Origin: Treponema sp. | GTDB taxonomy: Bacteria; Spirochaetota; Spirochaetia; Treponematales; Breznakiellaceae | Assembly: GCA_020216655.1 (NCBI GenBank) | Contig: JAIWNU010000153.1 | Location: forward strand, 1-12,975 | DNA: 12,975 nt | Reading direction: 5' to 3' | In this document: positions 1 through 6,098 of the stretch, piece after piece | Layout of the letters: each line of letters begins with the position of its first letter | Position numbering within the stretch: the stretch's first letter is position 1 | Program-made: the position numbers and the translations under genes | The notes under the pieces: generated by a model | Database searches by the model: none | What the model saw: only the letters and a program-made list of their open reading frames with translations | What the model was told of the DNA's origin: nothing

Positions 1-5
1 TTCTA

Positions 6-1751
6 TTATTTCTGATACAAGGGCCGAGCTACATAGTGGGTATGAAGCAGCTTATGGGCCTTGTGTCCGTTAGGCTCACCCAGGAATTCATCATACACCT
101 GTTTGATGAAGGGGTTCTGGTGTGAACACCGGTAGGTTGATTTTTCATCATCCGCATAGATACCCGCAATGCGTTTTGAACGGACCTCGTCGGTACAACC
201 ATAGGGCTGACCACCACCGGCGATACAACCGCCGCGGCATGCCATAACTTCCACAAAGTGATAGGGGACTTCCTTGCCTGCAGCCTTAGCTTCCTTGATT
301 TTTTCAAGTACGACAGCGATATTTCCCATCTGGTGAGCTATGGCGATGCGGATCTTAGTACCGTTCATGTCAACTTCCGCTTCCTTTACGCCCTGGAGAC
401 CCCGGGCAGCCTTAAAGTTAACATCACCCATTTCTTTCTTGGTAACCAGGTAGTACGCAGTCCGGACTGCCGCTTCCATTACACCACCGGTTGCACCGAA
501 TATGGTACCCGCACCAGTGTAGGGTCCCAGTGGACTATCAGCATCCTCATCGGGCAGGTTCAGGATATCGATACCAGCCTGCTTAATCATACGGGCCAGT
601 TCGCGGGTGGTGATAGAAACATCCACATCCTGATAACCAGAGGACTTCATATCGTCGTTGCGGTTAGTCTCCCATTTTTTAGCCGTACAGGGCATAATAG
701 AAACGGAGAACACCTTAGCAGGGTCTACACCAGCCTTCTGAGCCCAATATGCCTTAATCATGGCACCCATCATCTGCTGGGGACTCTTAGCAGTCGAGAA
801 GTGGGGTATCATATCGGGGTAATATTTTTCCAGATAATCTACCCAGGCAGGACAGCACGAGGTGATAAGGGGGATTTCACCCTTTCCTTCGGTGAGCCGT
901 TTTACCAGTTCCGTCCCTTCTTCGATAATGGTAAGGTCTGCTGCAAAGTTGGTATCAAATACGGTCTTAAAGCCTAAGCGGCGCAATGCGGCGTAGATCT
1001 TTTTGGTTACAATCGTACCAGGTTCAAGACCAAATTCTTCACCCAGGGCAACCCGGACTGCAGGGGCAATCTGAACAACCGGATATATATCCTTGTTCTG
1101 CAAGGCAGCCCAAACCTTTCGAGTGTCATCCCGTTCGTAAATAGCACCGACAGGACAGTGGGCGGCGCACTGGCCGCACTTGATACAGGGGCTTTCCCCA
1201 AGGGGCACATCGGCTGCTGAAGCGATTCGGCCGTTAATACCCCGGCCAAGGAACTCGATGGCCCAAACATTCTGCATTTCCTGACAGACCTTAACACAGC
1301 GGCCGCAGCGAACGCATTTTTCAGGATTCAGCACGATGGAAGGATTGGAATCGTCTATCGGGAGATCCTTTACAATATTCTTGAACGGAACTTCCCGGAT
1401 ACCGAATTCAGCAGCCAGCTGCTGGAGTTCGCAGTTGCCATTCCGAGGGCAATGGAGACAGTCATTCGGATGGTTGGAAAGAATGAGCTCCACTACGGTG
1501 CGCCGAACCTGAATAATTTCCGGATCATGGGTAACAACCTTCATTCCTTCTGCAACAGGGGTGGTACAGGCCCGCACCATTTTAGGGGACCCTTCCATCC
1601 GGACAATACAAATACCGCAAGCCGCCCATGGGGGAAGATCGGGATTGTAGCAGAGGGTCGGTATTTTAATATTTACTTTCTTGGCCGCATCGAGAATGGA
1701 AGTTCCATCTTCCACCTGAATCGGCATACCATTTATTGTAAGATTAACCAT
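6..1751 (-). CDS. hndD: [FeFe] hydrogenase catalytic subunit, NADH-linked bifurcating type (HndD/HydA)
   Basis: This cytoplasmic subunit catalyses 2H+ + 2e- <-> H2 at the H-cluster and is the catalytic part of an Hnd/HydABC complex that uses NADH and ferredoxin together. The 581 residues show the full canonical order. An N-terminal [2Fe-2S] domain has C34, C45, C48 and C62. A His-ligated [4Fe-4S] site has H94, C98, C101 and C107. Two [4Fe-4S] sites have C146/149/152/156 and C189/192/195/199. The three H-cluster signatures are TSCCPAW (C299, C300), MPCTAKKWE (C355) and MACRGGCIAGGGQP (C505, C509). E278, E281, S319 and C299 match the known proton path of clostridial CpI. The protein ends with the usual small-subunit-like motif LLHTHY and lacks the extra C-terminal [2Fe-2S] extension of Thermotoga HydA, so it resembles HndD in size. 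The ATG start follows AAGGAG and lies 11 nt after hndC. The stop is 5 nt from the window edge. It looks intact. Confidence 0.97.
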   Translation of the reverse strand: MVNLTINGMPIQVEDGTSILDAAKKVNIKIPTLCYNPDLPPWAACGICIVRMEGSPKMVRACTTPVAEGMKVVTHDPEIIQVRRTVVELILSNHPNDCLHCPRNGNCELQQLAAEFGIREVPFKNIVKDLPIDDSNPSIVLNPEKCVRCGRCVKVCQEMQNVWAIEFLGRGINGRIASAADVPLGESPCIKCGQCAAHCPVGAIYERDDTRKVWAALQNKDIYPVVQIAPAVRVALGEEFGLEPGTIVTKKIYAALRRLGFKTVFDTNFAADLTIIEEGTELVKRLTEGKGEIPLITSCCPAWVDYLEKYYPDMIPHFSTAKSPQQMMGAMIKAYWAQKAGVDPAKVFSVSIMPCTAKKWETNRNDDMKSSGYQDVDVSITTRELARMIKQAGIDILNLPDEDADSPLGPYTGAGTIFGATGGVMEAAVRTAYYLVTKKEMGDVNFKAARGLQGVKEAEVDMNGTKIRIAIAHQMGNIAVVLEKIKEAKAAGKEVPYHFVEVMACRGGCIAGGGQPYGCTDEVRSKRIAGIYADDEKSTYRCSHQNPFIKQVYDEFLGEPNGHKAHKLLHTHYVARPLYQK

Positions 1752-1762
1752 CGATCTACTCC

Positions 1763-3553
1763 TTACTTCTTCATGACAGCGCCGAATTTACAGACATTGT
1801 AGCATTCACCGCATTTGATGCACTTGGATGCGTCAATGACATGGGGCTGGCGTTTTTCGCCGGTAATACAGGTGACCGGACAGCGCCGGGCACAGAGACC
1901 GCAACCGATACACTTGTTAGGATCAATTTCGAACCGGACTAGGTGCTTACATTTTCCCGCCCGGCATTTTTTGTCCACTATGTGCTCGATGTATTCGTCC
2001 CGGAAATTCCGGATAGTAGAAAGAGTAGGATTAGCCGCAGAACCGCCCAGCATACAGAGAGATGCCTTGGTCATGGCTTTACCAATATCTTCCAATTTGT
2101 CCAGATCTGACATTTCACCATTTCCGCGGGCGATTTTTTCAAGGATATTGAGGATCTGGGTAGTACCGATACGGCAGGGAGAACACTTTCCGCAGGATTC
2201 GTCTACACAGAATTCCATATAGAAGCGGGAAACGTCCACCACACAGTCATCTTCATCCATGACGATCATACCGCCGGAACCCATCATGGAACCAAGGGCG
2301 GTAAGGCTTTCGTAGTCGATGGGGGTATCCAGGTCCTTTTCGGTAAGAATACCGCCAGAGGGCCCACCGGTTTGTACGCCCTTGAACTTCTTTCCGTTCT
2401 TGATACCACCGCCGATATCGTAAATAATTTCCCGGAGGGTGGTTCCCATGGGAACTTCTACGAGACCAGAGTTATTTACCTTACCGGTCAGGGCGAATAC
2501 CTTGGTACCCTTGGATTTTTCCGTTCCAATTTTGGCCATCCAAGCGCCGCCCTTGGTCAGGATTACCGGGATGTTCGCCAGGGTTTCTACGTTATTAATG
2601 ACCGTGGGTTTGCCCCAGAGACCGGACTGGGCGGGGAACGGAGGCTTCGGAACGGGCATACCCCGTTTACCTTCCAGAGACTGGATAAGGGCGGTTTCCT
2701 CACCGCACACAAAGGCGCCGGCACCAAGCCGGATTTCGATATCAAAATCGAAGCCGGAGTTCAGAATGTTTTTACCAAGCAGCCCATATTCTTTAGCCTG
2801 CTCAATGGCAATTCTGAGCCGGTCGATAGCCAAAGGATATTCGGCCCGGATATAAACATAACCCTGATGGGCGCCGATGACCTTTCCGGCAATTACCATG
2901 GCTTCGATAATAGAATGGGGGTCACCTTCGATCGTAGACCGGTCCATATAGGCTCCAGGGTCACCTTCGTCGGCGTTACACACCATATACTTGATTTCCC
3001 CGGGGACCTTGCGGGCAATGTCCCACTTGAGCCAGGTGGGGAAGCCGGCGCCGCCGCGGCCCCGGAGCCCGGAAATCTTGAGTTCTTCGATAATTTGTTC
3101 GGGGGTCATCTCAAAGAGGGCCTTTTCCATGGCCACATAACCTTCCCGGGCAATGTATTCATCAATATTTTCAGGATTGATGACACCGCAGTTCCGCAGT
3201 ACAATCCGCAGCTGCTTCTGGTAAAATTCGATATCTTCGACAGCGACCTTGTTTTTATCGGACTCGTCTTTTTTATACAGCAGTTTTTTGACTTCCCGGC
3301 CCTTTACGATCTGTTCCGCAATAATGACCTGGGCATCTTCCGGTTTTACTTCCACATAAAAGGAATCTTCCGGAAGCACCTTAACAATAGGGCCCTTTTC
3401 GCAGAAACCGAAACATCCGGTTTTAACAATCTGGACCTGATCTTTTACACCCTGCTTTTCTGCTTCGGCGATGAGGTTTTTGTATATCTCGTCACCCTTG
3501 TTGGATTCACATCCCGTACCGCCGCAGACGAGAATATAGTGGTTATAAGCCAT
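1763..3553 (-). CDS. hndC: Hydrogenase NADH-binding flavoprotein subunit (NuoF-like, HndC/HydB)
   Basis: This subunit binds NAD(H) and FMN and, by family knowledge, is where electrons are split between NAD and ferredoxin in HydABC complexes. Over 596 residues the order is as follows. An N-terminal thioredoxin-like [2Fe-2S] domain has C10, C15, C47 and C51. The NuoF core carries the FMN/NADH glycine-rich signature GRGGAGFP at 165-172 and GAGAFVCGEETALIQSLEGK at 277-296. The NuoF [4Fe-4S] site has C454, C457, C460 and C500. A C-terminal 2x[4Fe-4S] ferredoxin domain has C548/551/554/558 and C578/581/584/588. A Cys pair C530/C535 precedes the ferredoxin domain. The N- and C-terminal ferredoxin modules are what separate HydB/HndC from respiratory NuoF. 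The ATG follows an AAGGGGG ribosome site, and hndB ends 10 nt upstream. It appears complete. Confidence 0.96.
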   Translation of the reverse strand: MAYNHYILVCGGTGCESNKGDEIYKNLIAEAEKQGVKDQVQIVKTGCFGFCEKGPIVKVLPEDSFYVEVKPEDAQVIIAEQIVKGREVKKLLYKKDESDKNKVAVEDIEFYQKQLRIVLRNCGVINPENIDEYIAREGYVAMEKALFEMTPEQIIEELKISGLRGRGGAGFPTWLKWDIARKVPGEIKYMVCNADEGDPGAYMDRSTIEGDPHSIIEAMVIAGKVIGAHQGYVYIRAEYPLAIDRLRIAIEQAKEYGLLGKNILNSGFDFDIEIRLGAGAFVCGEETALIQSLEGKRGMPVPKPPFPAQSGLWGKPTVINNVETLANIPVILTKGGAWMAKIGTEKSKGTKVFALTGKVNNSGLVEVPMGTTLREIIYDIGGGIKNGKKFKGVQTGGPSGGILTEKDLDTPIDYESLTALGSMMGSGGMIVMDEDDCVVDVSRFYMEFCVDESCGKCSPCRIGTTQILNILEKIARGNGEMSDLDKLEDIGKAMTKASLCMLGGSAANPTLSTIRNFRDEYIEHIVDKKCRAGKCKHLVRFEIDPNKCIGCGLCARRCPVTCITGEKRQPHVIDASKCIKCGECYNVCKFGAVMKK

Positions 3554-3563
3554 GCGTTCCCCC

Positions 3564-3962
3564 TTACTGAGCGTTGATAATATCTACAGCGGGCCTATCC
3601 AGGATGAGATTATCCAGCAGTTCCCGTCCAATCAGATGCTTTTCCACAATATCCTTTGCAGCCTTTGCATCTACTTTGCCGTAAATAACAGTGGGCATAC
3701 CGGGCATGAGTACTTCTACGGTCGGTTCAGAGTGGCAGAGGCCCATGCAGCCCGTTTGGCGGACCAGCACCTGGTCTACCATATTTTTTTCATCCAAAGC
3801 CTTTAAGAAGGCATCGAGGGTTACCTTAGCGCCTGCGGCGATACCGCAGGTGCCCATACCAACGATAACCTGGATAGTCTTTCCTTCCGTATCCCGCTTG
3901 CGCAGGTCATTCTTCTTGGAATCCCTGAGTTTTCTCAGATCTTCCAGGGTCATCTTAGCCAT
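3564..3962 (-). CDS. hndB: Small thioredoxin-like ferredoxin subunit of the hydrogenase (HndB)
   Basis: This 132-residue protein belongs to the HndB-like (2Fe-2S) ferredoxin-fold family that sits between the NuoE-like and NuoF-like genes of four-subunit Hnd hydrogenases. Residues 1-27 are a charged helix. The thioredoxin-like fold follows, with GTCGIAAGA (C39) and TGCMGLCHSEP (C72, C76). Only three cysteines exist in the whole protein, whereas a classic NuoE-type [2Fe-2S] site uses four, so the second cysteine of the first pair is absent. Whether a cluster is bound cannot be told from the sequence. A structural or electron-relay role in the complex is inferred. The ATG follows AAGGAG; the gene lies 16 nt after the ATPase gene and 10 nt before hndC. 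Confidence 0.9.
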   Translation of the reverse strand: MAKMTLEDLRKLRDSKKNDLRKRDTEGKTIQVIVGMGTCGIAAGAKVTLDAFLKALDEKNMVDQVLVRQTGCMGLCHSEPTVEVLMPGMPTVIYGKVDAKAAKDIVEKHLIGRELLDNLILDRPAVDIINAQ

Positions 3963-3978
3963 AAGGATCTCCTTTGCA

Positions 3979-4527
3979 TTAATCTTCCTCTTCCAAGGAA
4001 TGCAGGTATTGATCTAGCAGTACCTGGGAGCCCGCTTCTTCCAGGTTTCCCAGTACATCCTGAAGTTCTGTCTTTCGTACCTCGTAACAGGTGTTACGAG
4101 CTGCCTTTGTCAGGTTTCGCCGGACTACCATGTCTTCTGGGCCTGGCAACAACAGAACCATTCTGATCAAACTTGGAATATCCCCCAGGGGCGGGGTATC
4201 CACATGTTCCAGGCTAAACCACGCACGAACCATGGTTCCCTGGCCTTTTTTAGATTGAATGTCCCATCCGCCTCCGCATTGTTCTGCGGTTTGCACTAAG
4301 AAGGGCAAACCCAAACCAACTTTTCGGTGGGGATGCTTTATCCCATCGGAATGAAAAGGGTCCAAGGCTTTTTGCAGTTCCTCAGAAGTCATTCCCTTTC
4401 CATCATCCTGTACGGTAAATCGGAACTCTTGATCCGATTCTTCCAATGTCACCGTGACGATCTTTGATTGGGCTTCCGCCGCATTTTGTACAATATCCAG
4501 CACCAGATCGCTGACGGTAAAATGCAT
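3979..4527 (-). CDS. Stand-alone histidine-kinase-type ATPase (HATPase_c) inside the hydrogenase operon
   Basis: This 182-residue cytoplasmic protein has a GHKL/HATPase_c fold: an N box with N15 (DIVQNAAEA), a G1 box (DDGKGM, D41-G43-G45) and a G2 box (KVGLGLPF, 69-76). It has no HisKA dimerisation/phospho-acceptor domain, no sensor and no membrane segment, so it is not a conventional sensor kinase. Residues about 110-182 form a separate acidic, probably helical tail starting PPLGDIPS. Similar short ATP-binding proteins recur in the same place, between the NuoE-like and HndB genes, in clostridial HydABC clusters (family knowledge). Their role is unproven; ATP-dependent complex assembly or a switch protein like SpoIIAB are guesses. 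The ATG at 4527 has no clear Shine-Dalgarno site, and the gene starts 15 nt after hndA, so coupled translation is likely. Confidence 0.88.
   Translation of the reverse strand: MHFTVSDLVLDIVQNAAEAQSKIVTVTLEESDQEFRFTVQDDGKGMTSEELQKALDPFHSDGIKHPHRKVGLGLPFLVQTAEQCGGGWDIQSKKGQGTMVRAWFSLEHVDTPPLGDIPSLIRMVLLLPGPEDMVVRRNLTKAARNTCYEVRKTELQDVLGNLEEAGSQVLLDQYLHSLEEED
4081..4100. repeat. 20-bp near-perfect palindrome inside the HATPase gene
   Basis: CTCGTAACA at 4081-4089 and its exact reverse complement TGTTACGAG at 4092-4100 are separated by GG. Both arms are 9 bp without mismatch. It lies in the 3' part of the HATPase coding region, over the codons for RNTCYE. It could be an operator-like site or an mRNA hairpin, or be due to chance. 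No function is assigned. Confidence 0.5.
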
Positions 4528-4542
4528 GTTGTTTAGACTGTC

Positions 4543-5040
4543 TTATTTTGCAGTCTGGTATTTTGCAATGATATCCGGGAGCTGGTCCTTTGTTACCTTA
4601 CCGTAAACATCATTGCCAATGGTAATAACCGGAGCAAGACCGCAGCAACCAACGCAGCGAACTGGATCGATAGAGAACAGGCCGTCTTCGGTTACTCCAT
4701 CTTCTTCGAGGCTCAGGATAGACCGGGCTTCGTTGATGAGCTCCTGTCCGCCCTTAAGGTAGCAGGCAGTACCAAGACACACGGAAATCTTGTATTTACC
4801 CGGCTTGGTGGTCTTAAAGAAATGATAGAAGGTAATGACCCCATAAATTCTGGCCAAAGGTATGCCAGTAATTCGTGAAGCCTTTTCTGCTGCCTCCCGG
4901 GGAATATAGCCAAATGTTTCCTGAATTTTATGCAGGATCATAATGAGGCTACCGGGTTTTGCCTTCCATTCGTCAATGAACGCGGCCAGTTCCTTGGGGA
5001 ACTCGATGTCGCGGGAGAGCGTGGTATACGCTGAAGCCAT
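4543..5040 (-). CDS. hndA: NuoE-like [2Fe-2S] subunit of the hydrogenase (HndA/HydC)
   Basis: This first gene of the hydrogenase operon encodes 165 residues of the NuoE/HydC family, which relays electrons within the NADH-oxidising part of the complex. Residues about 15-75 form the helical N-terminal bundle, with the family motif PREAAEKASRITGIPLARIY. The thioredoxin-like [2Fe-2S] domain follows, with C88 and C93 (CLGTAC), then C129 and C133 (CVGCCGLAP). C132 is an extra neighbouring cysteine. The length and spacing are normal for the family. ATG 5040 is preceded by GGGGG at about 5 nt, an acceptable ribosome site. The AT-rich region upstream has a plausible promoter, making this the likely start of the transcript that continues through the ATPase, hndB, hndC and hndD. 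Confidence 0.95.
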   Translation of the reverse strand: MASAYTTLSRDIEFPKELAAFIDEWKAKPGSLIMILHKIQETFGYIPREAAEKASRITGIPLARIYGVITFYHFFKTTKPGKYKISVCLGTACYLKGGQELINEARSILSLEEDGVTEDGLFSIDPVRCVGCCGLAPVITIGNDVYGKVTKDQLPDIIAKYQTAK

Positions 5041-5071
5041 GGATACCCCCGAATTATATAGATAAAAAAGT

Positions 5072-5085
5072 ATCGTATAAACGAT
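5072..5085. promoter_or_regulatory. Small dyad at the predicted transcription start of the hydrogenase operon
   Basis: ATCGT at 5072-5076 and ACGAT at 5081-5085 form a perfect 5-bp dyad around ATAA. It sits right where transcription from the candidate promoter would begin, a common position for a repressor operator. It could also form a small hairpin in the 5' leader. The evidence is position and symmetry only. Confidence 0.3.
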
Positions 5086-5091
5086 GGCTGT

Positions 5092-5120
5092 ATTTTATAT
5101 CTTGCGAAAGAATTATGCAA
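5092..5120 (-). promoter_or_regulatory. Candidate sigma70-type promoter of the hydrogenase operon
   Basis: Reading the minus strand, a -35-like TTGCAT (5120-5115) and a -10-like TAAAAT (5097-5092) are separated by exactly 17 bp. Transcription would begin near 5085, about 45 nt ahead of hndA. The -10 box matches the consensus at five of six positions; the -35 box matches only three. An alternative -10, TATAAA at 5099-5094, has a short 15-bp spacer. A 5-bp dyad, CTTGC at 5101-5105 and GCAAG at 5117-5121, brackets the spacer and overlaps the -35 box, which could be an operator. Confidence 0.45.
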
Positions 5121-5236
5121 GTCGACTACAATTTTAGTTTTTATCTATATAATTTTATATTTATATATCGAGCCAATATCAAAAGTCTGTTACTATAGCT
5201 TCGCGTTTTGAAAGCGCCCCTATCTTCAATTATTGT

Positions 5237-5944
5237 TTAATTCCATACCACTTGGTAATTCAAGGTTTTCTGAAGAACTAAGAGATCTAGAAGTGGAATA
5301 GAAAAAGATGCACGGGATTCGGCAGCAGTGCCGCCAATCACTTTGGCGATTTTGCCGGGAACTTGAATATCCAAGGTTAATCGACTGCTTTCTATCTCCT
5401 GGGCTATTGTTTTTCCGTATACCGACGTTACAAGGGCAAGATATTCGGCATTAGTGAGCTTCTCACCGCTTACCACAGGAGCCATAAGGGCATCGAGGTA
5501 ATCTCGCACATCCTGGGTAAAAAGGCTGAGCAATTGGGGAGCCGATTCCCTGCTGACCGTGAAAGTGAGTACCGATTCACCGGAGCCTAATTTTTGAGAT
5601 ATAAAAGGGAAACGGCGAGAAAGTTTTTCGGAGTCTGTAATCCAAAGACTGCCAACGAGGGCTTGAGAATCTGTTTCCTTAACTGAAATACTGCTTAATT
5701 CAGAAATTTTTTGAAGTGATGCTGAGACAGAAGCGGCAGATAGGAGCGGGCTGTTTTTAGCCCCTGGAGCACTATTAAAACCCTTTAGCAATTCTGCCAT
5801 CTTTGGTTTTATAGCGCCAGAATAGGAAACTTCGATTTGTTGGTCTGACCGCAGAGTTGCTGTCATAGAAAAAGAGCAAGAAACTAAGGATAACAATGCT
5901 GCAATGAGAACAAAAGCGATAAGAGGTAGTCTTTTCATATCCAT
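5237..5944 (-). CDS. Predicted lipoprotein of unknown function
   Basis: The 235 residues begin with a lysine/arginine-containing n-region (MKRLPL) and a hydrophobic stretch at about 7-19. The lipobox LVSC follows, with C23 as the lipidated residue, so the mature protein should be anchored to a membrane on the periplasmic or outer face. The rest is soluble, with no other cysteines and no membrane segments. It has serine-rich amphipathic stretches (60-90) and a C-terminal part that may be beta-rich. I do not recognise the family. ATG 5944 is used here, but ATG 5938 (two codons on, beginning MKR) is equally possible; neither has a clear ribosome site. The gene is divergent from the acyl-CoA synthetase. 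It lies on the same strand as the hydrogenase operon, 196 bp upstream of hndA, with no strong terminator seen between them. Confidence 0.75.
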   Translation of the reverse strand: MDMKRLPLIAFVLIAALLSLVSCSFSMTATLRSDQQIEVSYSGAIKPKMAELLKGFNSAPGAKNSPLLSAASVSASLQKISELSSISVKETDSQALVGSLWITDSEKLSRRFPFISQKLGSGESVLTFTVSRESAPQLLSLFTQDVRDYLDALMAPVVSGEKLTNAEYLALVTSVYGKTIAQEIESSRLTLDIQVPGKIAKVIGGTAAESRASFSIPLLDLLVLQKTLNYQVVWN

Positions 5945-6098
5945 ATAATATCACATATTAAAAGCGATAGCGGCTCTTTTAAAAACAACAAACTGTTGAA
6001 ATTGGTTCAGTTTATTGAAACTTTTTTGCTATTTCTGGGTCATATTACTGTGAAGCCAAAAAGGCAATAGCCTGCTACAAAATCGCATACGAGGTATC
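5945..6098. other. Divergent intergenic region between the lipoprotein and acyl-CoA synthetase genes
   Basis: This 154-bp AT-rich gap must hold promoters for both directions, but no -35/-10 pair with good spacing was found. It has a 13-bp dyad, CAACA-aac-TGTTG at 5986-5998, and two TTGAAA copies at 5996-6001 and 6015-6020. It also has a weak stem, AGTTT-ATTG-AAACT at 6009-6022, followed by T6. These could be operator elements. The plus-strand ribosome site GAGG is at 6091-6094. Confidence 0.4.

Larger units (their letters stand above)
5052..5154. repeat. 17-bp perfect inverted repeat flanking the hydrogenase promoter
   Basis: AATTATATAGATAAAAA at 5052-5068 is exactly reverse-complementary to 5138-5154. 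The 69-bp spacer holds the candidate promoter and both small dyads. One arm ends just ahead of the GGGGG ribosome site of hndA; the other lies upstream of the -35 box. The arms are nearly pure A/T, which raises the chance of coincidence, but 17 matches in a row with clean ends is notable. The arms could be paired binding sites or, in a transcript starting further upstream, a long hairpin. Confidence 0.6.

Noticed and set aside
258..977. A 239-codon open frame on the plus strand opposite hndD
   Set aside because: It is antisense to the H-cluster region of the hydrogenase, has no ribosome site and no family features.
2372..3577. A 401-codon open frame on the plus strand opposite hndC
   Set aside because: It is antisense to a gene with complete, well-placed Fe-S, FMN and NADH motifs. 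Its own translation has no recognisable domain, and the long frame is a by-product of codon use in hndC.
3829..3853. A 10-bp stem with one G-T pair inside hndB (GCGCCTGCGG with CCGCAGGTGC)
   Set aside because: It falls exactly on the codons for the conserved TCGIAAGA motif around C39, so the symmetry can be explained by protein constraint and G+C-rich codons.
5101..5121. A Rex (NADH/NAD redox repressor) operator in the hydrogenase promoter
   Set aside because: Only TTGC/GCAA half-sites match and the spacing is longer than the usual 18-bp Rex site, so naming Rex is not justified. The dyad is kept as an unnamed element.
5161..5236. An intrinsic terminator for the lipoprotein gene at the GCG...CGC sequence near 5203-5217
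   Set aside because: The stem is short with a bulge, and no T run follows on the minus strand.
5945..6098. A specific promoter for the acyl-CoA synthetase or the lipoprotein
   Set aside because: TTGAAA boxes are present, but no -10 box occurs at 16-18 bp from them, and the minus strand shows only scattered A/T boxes. No pair is convincing enough to annotate.
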